The translations under genes were made by a program, and so were the position numbers. This document shows positions 26,856 to 35,404 of a stretch of 64,000 nucleotides of DNA, piece after piece. Origin of the DNA: G963667855 sp963667855 (lineage in GTDB: Bacteria > Planctomycetota > Phycisphaerae > UBA1845); the NCBI GenBank assembly GCA_963667855.2, contig CAXXKI010000030.1:56866-120865 (forward strand), written 5' to 3'. The notes under the pieces were generated by a model. That model saw only the letters and a list, made by a program, of their open reading frames with translations. It was not told the DNA's origin and made no database searches. Position 1 is the first letter of the stretch. Every line of letters begins with the position of its first letter.

Positions 26856-28946
26856 GTGTATTCTCAATTTATCCCGAAAGAAAGCGATTACCCGGTAGCC
26901 CTCAGGTTATCCAAACCATTTAGACGAATGAGTCTATGCAGCAGACTGGTTATCGTTATCCTATTTCCATTTGCCAATCCGCTCTGGGCTCAGAATTCTC
27001 CTTCAACTTCGGAATCAGAGAAGATCGCGGAAAACCGGAAGAATTTCGCCCACGCTGACGACTACAGTGACGAAGACCTTGCTCTCCTGGATATGGATGT
27101 GCCGATCGTGGTTACCGCCGCAAGAAGAGGGCAGGAAATCAACACCGTACCATACGCCATCAGCGTAGTAACCAGGAAAGATATTCGTCTGTCCGGAGCT
27201 CGCTCCGTTCCCGATGCTCTAAGACTTGTCCCCGGTGTGGATGTCGGCGATATTTCCTTCGGTAATTCCGTTGTCGGTACTCGCGGTTTCCATGGCTTCG
27301 CCGCCCGTTTTGCCCTGATCCTTGTTGACGGCAGGCAGATATACGATTCCATGTTTGGCGGTACCCTGTGGGGAAGCTGGCCATTCCAGCTTGAGGACAT
27401 CGAACGGATTGAAGTAATCCGCGGTCCCGGGGGAGTAACCTGGGGAGCCAATGCGGTTAATGGGGTTATCAATATCATTACTCGCGATCCGGCTGACCAG
27501 AAAGGTTTAACCATTACCTCCGGCGCGGGAATAAGAGGTTGGACTAAACAGCACATCGGTTACGCTGCCGGTGATGACAAATTCCGCTTCAGGCTATCCG
27601 CCGAATACGAGGGCAGCAACGGATTCGATGAAGGTTATTCCTTTTTCGGAAACAGCAACGATGACTATCATTGCGGCCGGGCGAGTTTTCATGGCATATA
27701 CCAGCCGGATAAGGATAACACGTTTACCTTTTCTACGGGAACAAGTCTTTTGCATGATGGTTATTCATCAACGCCTATGGTTGGTTTTAACCAGGAAATC
27801 AATGCCGGGTCGAATGCCAATTACCTGCTCGGAAACTGGAAACACACAGTCTCAGACGAGGAGAGTTTCGAACTTACCGCGTTCGTTAATGACTTCTGGA
27901 TTTCACCCGGTGTGCAACCTTTCGAGTATCGCTACCAGCAACTCGCCCTGCAGTTCGGTCACACCTTTAAATTAAATAGCGAGCATACTCTAACCTGGGG
28001 TATGGACTCACGCATCGACTTCATCGATGGCTCCCTTGCTCATCCCCCGATATTAACCCAGGATCACGCGACTTCCGGTATTGTCGGTATTTACCTTAAC
28101 GACGAGTGGAAATTCGCCCCTAAGTGGCGTCTGGATATGGGGGCGAGAATCGACTACGAATTCTACAGCGTCTTTCAGCCCAGCGCTCGCATTGCTTTAT
28201 CCTATGATATTACGGATAACTCAATAATCTACGGTGCCGTCTCCCGGGCGTTCCAGGTCCACCCGGTGGGTCTGCGCTACGCTAAAATGGCTCTGTTGAA
28301 CTCCTTGTCTTACATAACAGGTAAAAAGGATATCGACCCGCTAACCGTATCCGCCTGCGAAATAGGATATCGGGCCAGAATAAACGAGAGGTTTGACATC
28401 GGGTCCGCCGCTTACTTTCAGTATGCCGAGGATCATGGAACCCTGTCGCTTGGTTTGGGTAAAACGGCTCCGATCGAATTCCTGGATGGAAACCGCGGAC
28501 GATCAAAAATCTACGGCCTCGAGCTCGACGCTCGCTATCGTGCGACCGAAAAACTTACCTTCCTGGGGAATTACACCCTTGCTTTCATGGACTGGGACGG
28601 CAGCAAACCTTTCTACGAAACCGAACTCGTAACCACCCCGAAAAACAAATTCATGCTCGGAGCCCGTTATGACGCCACCGACGATCTACACCTCTCCACC
28701 CATCTTTACTATGTCGATAATGTCAACCTCATTTGCAGCAATCTTCCCTTGATGGAGGATTCCATCGATTCCTATTTACGACTCGATTTACGTGCGGAGT
28801 ATGAATTCTGGTATGACCGGGCCTCGTTTGCAGTGGGGGTACGAAACCTGCTGGATCCGGATCACAAAGAGGTGACAACGTCGTTCCTCACGCCCACCGA
28901 GACCCCACGCATGATCTTTGCCGAATTCAGGGTTGCCATACCTTAG
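26856..28946 (+). CDS. TonB-dependent outer-membrane receptor (copy 3)
   Basis: It begins with GTG in the context GGAGAATAACCGTGTA, as in copy 1. The signal peptide ends near LWAQ, followed by the linker YSDEDLALLDMDVPIVVTAARR (given in part: DLALLDMDVPIVV). The plug motifs are RSVPDALRLVPGVDV, LILVDGRQIYDSMFGG and IEVIRGPGGVTWGANAVNG. The barrel ends FAEFRVAIP. At 696 residues it equals copy 2 in length. The plug is nearly invariant among the three copies, whereas the extracellular loop regions differ. This suggests diversification of ligand range after duplication rather than dosage alone. Confidence 0.93.
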   Translation: MYSQFIPKESDYPVALRLSKPFRRMSLCSRLVIVILFPFANPLWAQNSPSTSESEKIAENRKNFAHADDYSDEDLALLDMDVPIVVTAARRGQEINTVPYAISVVTRKDIRLSGARSVPDALRLVPGVDVGDISFGNSVVGTRGFHGFAARFALILVDGRQIYDSMFGGTLWGSWPFQLEDIERIEVIRGPGGVTWGANAVNGVINIITRDPADQKGLTITSGAGIRGWTKQHIGYAAGDDKFRFRLSAEYEGSNGFDEGYSFFGNSNDDYHCGRASFHGIYQPDKDNTFTFSTGTSLLHDGYSSTPMVGFNQEINAGSNANYLLGNWKHTVSDEESFELTAFVNDFWISPGVQPFEYRYQQLALQFGHTFKLNSEHTLTWGMDSRIDFIDGSLAHPPILTQDHATSGIVGIYLNDEWKFAPKWRLDMGARIDYEFYSVFQPSARIALSYDITDNSIIYGAVSRAFQVHPVGLRYAKMALLNSLSYITGKKDIDPLTVSACEIGYRARINERFDIGSAAYFQYAEDHGTLSLGLGKTAPIEFLDGNRGRSKIYGLELDARYRATEKLTFLGNYTLAFMDWDGSKPFYETELVTTPKNKFMLGARYDATDDLHLSTHLYYVDNVNLICSNLPLMEDSIDSYLRLDLRAEYEFWYDRASFAVGVRNLLDPDHKEVTTSFLTPTETPRMIFAEFRVAIP

Positions 28947-29155
28947 CGCATATTCCCAGCCGGATGGGGCCGCTGTGCGGACCAAAACGAACCTCGTACA
29001 TGCCATCTTGAGATCAGTATGAAGCTTGACGATTATTGAATCGCAATATTCACAAAACAGCGTATACTCCGTAATCGTTAATTACACGCTCCGTCCGGTC
29101 GCGGTGGGAGACCAGCCGGCAGCAGGGGGGTACCCACCGGGAGAAATCTCGCCCG

Positions 29156-30184
29156 ATGTCTTCATTACTGATCATTACCGCGTTATCACTCATGAATCCA
29201 TCATTAGAAAAGCAATCTCTCGAATCCGCTCTGCAGGACATTTCACCCGAGATCAAAAAGTGGGCCTCAATTGTTGTCGTCCAGGGAACTGACGAGAATC
29301 CGAAATTCGAGTGGCATCATATTCGCGACAGTGAAAACGCCGTCGACTTCTGGCCTGCCAGCACGATTAAAATCTACACCGTCGTAGCCGCTTTGGAATA
29401 TCTCAACGAACTGAAAATGGATCTGGATAGCACGCTCATTTTCGAACGCAGGACCGAAGGCAAGTGGGTTCTCGACTCCTCCCGGACCATGCGTGAAATG
29501 ATCAGCGAGGTATTCAACCGCTCATCCAACGAGGATTACACCCTTTTGCTTCGCTTCACCGGGATCGACCGTATAAACACCAGGTTTCTCATTCCTGAAA
29601 AAGGTTTTCCCCATTCAGCTCTTATGCGCGGTTACGTGCGCGGCAGGCCTTACGAATACGTCCGCTCCGAACCTCAGCGAATAACCGTACGTAACCAGAA
29701 CGGGAAAAGCATCACTGTCGAGCATGTCTGGAGTGGCACTTCGTATTCCAAAAAGCGGGGGGCTACCATCATCTGCGAAACCACCGGTAACTGCACCTCA
29801 ACCCGCGAGTTGGCCGAATGCATGCGCCGGATAATGTTCCACGAATATCTCGCTCCACAGGAAAGGTATAACCTGACCGCCGAACAGGTGGATTTCATTC
29901 GCTACGGAGCTGGTGGTTTGACCGGTCTGGAAAACAGGGAGGCCGGACCTTACGCCTGGAAAAACGCCGCAGACCATATTCTGCCCAACGCCCGCTATTT
30001 CCATAAAGGCGGATTAATCAGCACCTACACGCTTGACGCGGCTTATATCGAAGACTCCGCCAGCAAAACCAGGTTCATCCTGGCCATAGCCGCCGAAAGC
30101 GGAAAAAACGAAACAGTAACCAAAATGGCCGAGAAAATAACCAAATGGGTACTCGAACAAAACAAAACCGACTCATCCAATTAG
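29156..30184 (+). CDS. Class A beta-lactamase-like serine hydrolase
   Basis: The fold of the serine beta-lactamase/penicillin-binding superfamily is indicated by FWPASTIKIYTVVAALEYL, with Ser69 and Lys72 as the SxxK pair. Further motifs are an SxN-like RSSNEDYT around residue 120 and HKGGLISTY as the KTG equivalent near residue 285. GGGAG-type bases lie upstream of the ATG. The first residues are only weakly hydrophobic, so export is uncertain. Many environmental members of this family (Beta-lactamase2 type) are not resistance enzymes but esterases or cell-wall hydrolases. It stands alone downstream of the TonB receptors. Confidence 0.8.
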   Translation: MSSLLIITALSLMNPSLEKQSLESALQDISPEIKKWASIVVVQGTDENPKFEWHHIRDSENAVDFWPASTIKIYTVVAALEYLNELKMDLDSTLIFERRTEGKWVLDSSRTMREMISEVFNRSSNEDYTLLLRFTGIDRINTRFLIPEKGFPHSALMRGYVRGRPYEYVRSEPQRITVRNQNGKSITVEHVWSGTSYSKKRGATIICETTGNCTSTRELAECMRRIMFHEYLAPQERYNLTAEQVDFIRYGAGGLTGLENREAGPYAWKNAADHILPNARYFHKGGLISTYTLDAAYIEDSASKTRFILAIAAESGKNETVTKMAEKITKWVLEQNKTDSSN

Positions 30185-30279
30185 AGTCGTTAAAAGCAAG
30201 AAAAACGCTGTACGACCCAATAAGAAAATAGTTCCCCGCTCTTCCATGAACTCTAATTCGCCCATGGTGACCAAATCGA

Positions 30280-30375
30280 GTCCGCTCCGCCAGAGGCGGA
30301 CGGTCGACATACGGTAGCCGCCGGTGGAACCGGCGGACCGCAAGAACGTGGGCTTTCCTAAGCCCGCCGGAGGCG
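30280..30375. repeat. Cluster of GC-rich palindromes (REP-like)
   Basis: Three perfect hairpins follow one another: TCCGCC-AGA-GGCGGA (30286-30300), CCGCCGGT-GGA-ACCGGCGG (30318-30336) and GGGCTT-TCCT-AAGCCC (30350-30365). Another CCGCCGGAGGCGG palindrome follows directly. They fill the spacer between the hydrolase and the IS element and look like repetitive extragenic palindromes. Confidence 0.6.
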
Positions 30376-30517
30376 GCCGACATAAACCTTCACGCACAAT
30401 TGTTGGCGTCATAGTAGTTCTAGCACTACAGCGCAAAGTAAGCTCAAGAAATTACCGCATTCGGCTCGATAACTTCTGATAGCGGCGTGTGTTACGCTGC
30501 AGAAAGGAGTCACGAGC

Positions 30518-31819
30518 ATGGATGCTTCTCAAATCGCAGAAGTTGGCCGGGGTATTGAGGGATATCTGGCGGAGTTTTCGGATTGCTTCGGGCGTTGTGA
30601 CACGGAGGCGTATCTGCCCATTTACGTCCGCGGGCAAAACTCGAATCTTCATCGCAAAAGCGTTGAACCGATGGCATTGCAGGCCGGTGTTCCACCGCGA
30701 TCATTGCAGGCCTTTCTGAGTCTGTTGAAGTGGGATGAAGAGCAGGCGGTGGATCGTTTGCAACAAATCCTCATGCGGGATCATGCACATCCCAAAGCAA
30801 TTGGATCGGTAGATGAAACATGTTGCCCGAAGAAGGGGCATCACACCGCTACGGTTCAGCGTCAGTGGTGCGGTAGTACGGGAAAGGTGGACAACTGTGT
30901 CGTCAGCGTTCATCTGGCTTATACGTTGGGAGATTTTCACTGCCTGATGGACAGTGACCTGTTCCTGCCCGAGAGTTGGGCGAATGATCCGATCCGGCGG
31001 GAAGCTGCGGGGATTCCTGAAGATGTAACGCATCGTACCAAACCCGAGATTGCATTGGCACAGATCAAACGCGCCTTGGCCAACGGTGTTCGTGTAGCGG
31101 CATGGACGTTTGACGAGCATTACGGGCAGAGTTACGCGTTCCTTGACGGTCTGGATGCACTTGGTCAGAACTATGTGGCGGAGGTGCCTTGTGACTTCTA
31201 CGGATGGGCAGTGTATCCGAAGTTGGTACACCGGTTGAGGTCCCGGGAAATGCATCGAGGCGGGCGGAAAAAGCCTGTTCCGAGAGTCGCTGGTGGCAGC
31301 CCCAAGGCCAGTCAGGTGAAGAATCTGCTGATTCATTCACCGGCTTTTTACAATCAACCCTGGACGGCGATTCATCTCAAAGATGCCGAGAAAGGCCCGA
31401 TGGTTCGTGAGGTCAAGACAATTCGATTCTGGATGCAGCGGAATAACCTGCCGACGCGGGATCACTGGTTGATTGCGGCCCGCAATCCGGAAGAGCCGGA
31501 CGTGATCAAGTTCTTCGTCTCCAACGCGCCGGCGGGAACGCCGATTGAATGGCTGGCTTATGTCGGCTATTCACGATGGTCGATCGAGCGATGCTTTCAG
31601 GAAGACAAGGACGAATTGGGTTTCGACCATTTTGAAGTTCGCTCCTGGCGGGCAATCCATCGTCACATGTATCTGACTCAGATCAGCCATTTGTATTTAA
31701 ACAAGGCGCGGGAGAGGTTGATGGATCAGGAGCGTTCACAGGAAAAAGCCGGCTTTTTTTCCCTACAGAGGCCCCGGCGACAATCGCCCGTCGTATCCGG
31801 TCGAAAGCCTGACGGTTAA
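30518..31819 (+). CDS. IS701-family transposase, frameshifted near the C-terminus
   Basis: The 433-residue frame contains a DDE nuclease domain: Asp in GSVDETCCPKKG, Asp in WTFDEHYGQSYAF and Glu in ERCFQEDKDELGFDHFEVR. An early basic segment suits end binding. After a run of seven T at 31754-31760 the frame becomes non-homologous (SLQRPRRQ...) and stops. The next frame continues with the expected basic tail. Removing one T would restore a protein of about 507 residues. It is therefore either inactivated by a one-base insertion or expressed through slippage on the T-run. Confidence 0.88.
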   Translation: MDASQIAEVGRGIEGYLAEFSDCFGRCDTEAYLPIYVRGQNSNLHRKSVEPMALQAGVPPRSLQAFLSLLKWDEEQAVDRLQQILMRDHAHPKAIGSVDETCCPKKGHHTATVQRQWCGSTGKVDNCVVSVHLAYTLGDFHCLMDSDLFLPESWANDPIRREAAGIPEDVTHRTKPEIALAQIKRALANGVRVAAWTFDEHYGQSYAFLDGLDALGQNYVAEVPCDFYGWAVYPKLVHRLRSREMHRGGRKKPVPRVAGGSPKASQVKNLLIHSPAFYNQPWTAIHLKDAEKGPMVREVKTIRFWMQRNNLPTRDHWLIAARNPEEPDVIKFFVSNAPAGTPIEWLAYVGYSRWSIERCFQEDKDELGFDHFEVRSWRAIHRHMYLTQISHLYLNKARERLMDQERSQEKAGFFSLQRPRRQSPVVSGRKPDG

Positions 31820-32042
31820 CCAGTTGCGTGAAGCCGTGTCCGCCTGGTTTGAGGCCATCGCACTTCCGCGATCTGCCCGTAAACAGGTACTGGAAAAAAC
31901 CGCGATGAGAATCAGCTATACACGACATCGCAACACGCAGGCAAAGCGTGGTCATCGCAAGAAAACAATCCGGGAATTACACCGGAAAGGACTCACTTTG
32001 GGGAAAATGAGAACGTGTATCGGCAGTAACTTTGCGCTGTAG
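31761..32042 (+). pseudogene. Out-of-frame C-terminal part of the IS701-like transposase
   Basis: Read in the +1 frame just after the T-run, this segment gives PYRGPGDNRPSYPVESLTVN followed by LREAVSAWFEAIALPRSARK and a basic end. This fits the natural end of IS701-type transposases and stops inside the right terminal repeat. It has no start or ribosome site of its own that I trust. Confidence 0.75.
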
Positions 32043-32313
32043 TGCTAGTCATTAGGTAGTATCAAAAATCAGAGCTACTTCGCTAATGTAGGTTTTTCAT
32101 AGGATTTGATCGTAAAAGTTTCTTACAGCGGTGGTCAACAGCCCCGACGAAACACAAAAAAAGCTTGATTTTCGGCAGAACTTAAGCTAATCAGTAACTA
32201 ATAGCAAGGCAGTTGTTAATATTGGAGTATAACGTTATTACATAACAATGTTATTATATATTACAAATGTTTACTTGCCCGACGGGAATGCCGTGACTAT
32301 TAGGAGTAAACCA

Positions 32314-32964
32314 ATGCCATCCAAAACGCCCGCCGCAAAAAAGCAAAGTAAAACAAGGCCCAAACAGTCGACAACCAAACGATCAGGTAAAACCACAAAG
32401 AAAACAAAAAGCATCGGCGGGGCGGTTAAAAAACAAACCAAAAAGAAATTCTCGAGTAAGAGAACCGCCACAACAGCCCAGGCAAAAGGGCGTTCAACCA
32501 ACGAAAAACTGCCGAAAAATGGCGCACCCTGTGAATGCATCTGCCAGATAAACTTCGCCGAAGTCGCCGGTACAACCTGGAAGAGTAGAGCATCAACAGC
32601 GGAATTACGCATCCCAAAACAAGGCAGGGGGGGAACCGCCCTTTCCAGGCAGGCAAAAAAACTGGCCTCTCCACCCAGAAAAAAACAGATTTCCGCTATC
32701 CTGCAGGCCGCAGCCAGCCCGCACCGAATCGCCATCCTCGCAGAACTCCTCCAAGGACCGGCCACTTACCAGGCTCTCTTAAAGGCTACCGGGCTAAAGG
32801 TTGGTCCGCTATATCATCACATAAACCAGTTGCGGATGGCCTCACTGGTAGCTCCCAAGGAAAGAGATCTATACCGATTGACTAACGCCGGAAGAAACCT
32901 GCTGGTTATACTGTTGGCTATGCTGCCTTTAACTGAAAACACCAGGCCGCTCGAGGTTGTATAA
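32314..32964 (+). CDS. Winged-helix DNA-binding protein with Lys-rich N-terminal tail
   Basis: AGGAG seven bases before the ATG at 32314 sets the start over the longer frame from 32248. Residues 1-70 are a low-complexity Lys/Thr/Ala tail resembling histone H1-like tails. Residues about 128-205 form an ArsR-like winged helix (AASPHRIAILAELLQGPATY, LKVGPLYHHINQLR, KERDLYRLTNAGR). A CECIC cluster lies between the two parts and could bind metal. It may be a regulator with nonspecific DNA affinity. It precedes, by 34 bases, the queuosine-mannosyltransferase-like gene and may be co-transcribed with it. Confidence 0.78.
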   Translation: MPSKTPAAKKQSKTRPKQSTTKRSGKTTKKTKSIGGAVKKQTKKKFSSKRTATTAQAKGRSTNEKLPKNGAPCECICQINFAEVAGTTWKSRASTAELRIPKQGRGGTALSRQAKKLASPPRKKQISAILQAAASPHRIAILAELLQGPATYQALLKATGLKVGPLYHHINQLRMASLVAPKERDLYRLTNAGRNLLVILLAMLPLTENTRPLEVV

Positions 32965-32998
32965 CGTCGTTGGTTTTATACTCGTGCAGGAAAATACC

Positions 32999-34150
32999 TT
33001 GAAGAAACTAAACATACTGGCTCTAGAACCGTATTACGGCGGATCTCACAAAGCATTCCTGGATACCTGGATCGCCCACAGCAGGCACGATTGGACCTTA
33101 TTCACCGCAAACGCCAGACACTGGAAATGGCGTATGCGTGGATCGGCCATGTGGTTCGCCGAGCAACTGGCCGGGAAACCACCGGCGGGGCGGTTCGATG
33201 CTATTTTTACCTGTGATATGACTTCGATAGCGGATTTAAAGGGCATGTTGCCGCCCCGCCTGCGGTATCTGCCGATTCTCTGTTATTTCCATGAAAATCA
33301 GCTTACCTATCCGCTTTCTCCCGACGACACTCCCGACTATCAATATGGCTTTACCAACATAACGTCGGCCATTTCTGCTGACGCCGTATGGTTCAACTCC
33401 GAATCACATCGCCGGGCCTTCCTGACCGCAACTGCCGATTTACTCCGTAAAATGCCCGACTATCTGCCTGTTAACCTGGTATCGAATCTCAAAGAAAATA
33501 CAGCCGTTCAATACCCACCCGTCGAACCAGCGAGTATTTCAACTGAACCCCAAACCATAGACTCAGATAAACCGCTGAGAATCCTCTGGAGCCACCGTTG
33601 GGAGTACGACAAAAACCCCGAGGAGTTTTTCGAAGTGATGCTCCGACTGCTCGATGCAAACGCCAACTTCGAACTGGTATTAGTCGGCGAACAGTTCCGC
33701 GTAATTCCCGACACCTTCAAGGAGGGCTACAAACGCCTCAAAACCAGGGTTCCACACGCTGGTTTCCTGGAGACAAAAGAAGCCTACTGGGAAATGCTCA
33801 ATTCCTGCGACGTCATAGTCAGCACCGCCATCCAGGAGAATTTCGGCATCTCCGTCGTCGAAGCAATCTTAGCCGGCTGCTTCCCGTTGCTTCCAGATAG
33901 ACTAAGCTACCCGGAGCTGATCCCCGAGAGCTGCCACAAACACCACCTGTTCCGAAATAAGAACGATCTCTACAAGAAACTAACTTACCTGTGCACACCA
34001 AAGGGCAGGCAACAACTGAACCACCACCAATCAGTAAGAGAATCAATAGAGCAAAGGTTTGCAGCAAACAACCAGGCCCAACGCCTGGATGAAGCACTGG
34101 AAGAATCAATAAAACAAGTAAACCATGCACCAGGAATTAAGGGGCAATAA
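32999..34150 (+). CDS. DUF3524 glycosyltransferase, homologue of tRNA-queuosine alpha-mannosyltransferase
   Basis: I prefer the TTG at 32999, with AGGAAAA just upstream, giving MKKLNILALEPYYGGSHKAF as the N-terminus. The segments LEPYYGGSHK, ARHWKWRMRGSAMWFAE, YFHENQLTYP, DYQYGFTNITSA and WFNSESHR closely follow the DUF3524 domain of animal GTDC1. GTDC1 is known to mannosylate queuosine in the anticodon of tRNA-Asp. The second half is a GT4-like glycosyltransferase domain (RILWSHRWEYDKNP, VSTAIQENFGISVVEA). I infer that it acts on tRNA queuosine or a similar substrate. No queuosine synthesis gene is in the window. Confidence 0.85.
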   Translation: MKKLNILALEPYYGGSHKAFLDTWIAHSRHDWTLFTANARHWKWRMRGSAMWFAEQLAGKPPAGRFDAIFTCDMTSIADLKGMLPPRLRYLPILCYFHENQLTYPLSPDDTPDYQYGFTNITSAISADAVWFNSESHRRAFLTATADLLRKMPDYLPVNLVSNLKENTAVQYPPVEPASISTEPQTIDSDKPLRILWSHRWEYDKNPEEFFEVMLRLLDANANFELVLVGEQFRVIPDTFKEGYKRLKTRVPHAGFLETKEAYWEMLNSCDVIVSTAIQENFGISVVEAILAGCFPLLPDRLSYPELIPESCHKHHLFRNKNDLYKKLTYLCTPKGRQQLNHHQSVRESIEQRFAANNQAQRLDEALEESIKQVNHAPGIKGQ

Positions 34151-34269
34151 TAACAAGCCAGAAAGGATCACCAGGCCACATAGGCCAATAATACCGCCCA
34201 TCAGCCCAGTTCCAGCCGCCCCGCGACTAACGCAACATAACATACATTATCGGACGTTGCGAATCCGGC

Positions 34270-34303
34270 TCAAAAAGGGCAACAAAGGCCGAAGCGAGCT
34301 TCG
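34270..34303 (-). terminator. Possible terminator of the MBL cassette
   Basis: A small palindrome GAAGCGAGCTTC (34291-34302) follows the stop of the metallo-beta-lactamase gene. On the minus strand it is followed by T-rich sequence (TTTGTTGCCCTTTTT). The stem is only five base pairs with a two-base centre, so the call is weak. Confidence 0.3.
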
Positions 34304-35404
34304 CTAACCCATTTTTAAAGCACCGTTTCCCAGTTCAACCGTAGGAGTTGAAGATGTTTTTTTCATAGACATTCGCAGCCGTATATGTCCTGGTACCTTC
34401 CGAATTTTTCTTCTATAAGTCGCTATTTCTTTTAGGGTGCGTTCAACTGTAGGATGTTTCTTTGATGGTGATTGCGTTGATGGCCACACCGTGCAGTACA
34501 AATTGTTCGTTCTCGATTTTAGACGATTGACATCCTCCTCTGAAGGTAACGACTTCGTTCCTCTGGCATATGGAGTCACCAGAGCTACCGGCGAATTACA
34601 CAATAATTTCGACCAAATTTCATCATGGTCAGCGTTCTCTGAACCGTGATGTGAAACTTTGTATACGTCACCTGGGTTTTCAGGGTATTGGTTTTCAGAA
34701 ATGATCGCCCGCCAACCTCTTCTGTCATCTTTGCCGGTTTCCAAATCGGCTCCCAGTATGATGTCTTGTCCCTCCGAATTGAATCGCAGGACAACTGACG
34801 TGTCGTTTGGAGTGATTGACCGCAGCCTCTTTATTTGATCGCCTTCTTTAGGTAATAACTCGCCAATTTTCAGCTGAGCGTCGGTATACGTTTGAGCAGA
34901 AGGACTAAGGGCGTATAGCGAAACGTCGTCTTGCCTATAAAGACGCATATTGCTAAAAGCCCACATATCGGGCCCTGCGTTACCTGCTCTGCCTTTTCTG
35001 CTATCCAATATCTCTAGAATTCTTCTGAATTCACAAATCCCCGAACTTCTCGCAGCGCACTTAACGTTGCGACTGGTCAGAACAAGCTGGAAAAATTCTT
35101 CGCAACGCAGAGCACCCGAACAAACAAACTTCGCAGATGACGCATGTTGCAGCACATGAGCCATTCCTTGTATATGATCATCATGCCAATGTGTAACTAC
35201 GACTAACTTTACTTGTTTATCTATATCTACGCCTATTTCTCTTAAGTATTTGATGGATATAGGATTTTCGCGATACTCATCGAAGCAGGAATCAACGATG
35301 GCCCACTCATCATTGCCCATATGGAGGACGATGCATTCTCCGATCCCTGGGCCAAAGAGCGAAATTTCCAACTCATCGGGTTTGGGTTTTGTCGGGCTTA
35401 CCAT
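34304..35404 (-). CDS. ComEC-like metallo-beta-lactamase-fold hydrolase
   Basis: The 366-residue protein has the metal-binding motif THWHDDHIQG (His72, His74, Asp76, His77), a later Asp220 in IILGADLETG and His252/His253 in KVSHHGSENA. This is the pattern of the ComEC/Rec2-type MBL domain, a nuclease-like fold, here without any membrane domain or signal peptide. It is therefore cytoplasmic and may cleave a nucleic acid or nucleotide. Its 5' end overlaps the preceding gene by 32 bases. It is the last gene of a tight three-gene cassette with two unrecognised partners. Base composition is visibly more AT-rich than in the flanking genes, hinting at acquisition. Confidence 0.82.
   Translation of the reverse strand: MVSPTKPKPDELEISLFGPGIGECIVLHMGNDEWAIVDSCFDEYRENPISIKYLREIGVDIDKQVKLVVVTHWHDDHIQGMAHVLQHASSAKFVCSGALRCEEFFQLVLTSRNVKCAARSSGICEFRRILEILDSRKGRAGNAGPDMWAFSNMRLYRQDDVSLYALSPSAQTYTDAQLKIGELLPKEGDQIKRLRSITPNDTSVVLRFNSEGQDIILGADLETGKDDRRGWRAIISENQYPENPGDVYKVSHHGSENADHDEIWSKLLCNSPVALVTPYARGTKSLPSEEDVNRLKSRTNNLYCTVWPSTQSPSKKHPTVERTLKEIATYRRKIRKVPGHIRLRMSMKKTSSTPTVELGNGALKMG

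Larger units (their letters stand above)
30424..32044 (+). mobile_element. IS701-like insertion sequence with CTAG target duplication
   Basis: A 16-bp perfect terminal inverted repeat (30424-30439, beginning CACTACAGCG, with its inverse at 32029-32044) bounds a 1621-base element. Both ends abut CTAG (30420-30423 and 32045-32048), matching the 4-bp YTAR target duplications known for the IS701 family. The only gene inside is the transposase, which carries a frameshift near its 3' end. The intact ends and target repeats suggest a fairly recent insertion. Confidence 0.88.

Noticed and set aside
30701..31336. 211-residue antisense frame inside the transposase
   Set aside because: It is a shadow of the transposase reading frame, without domains or a ribosome site.
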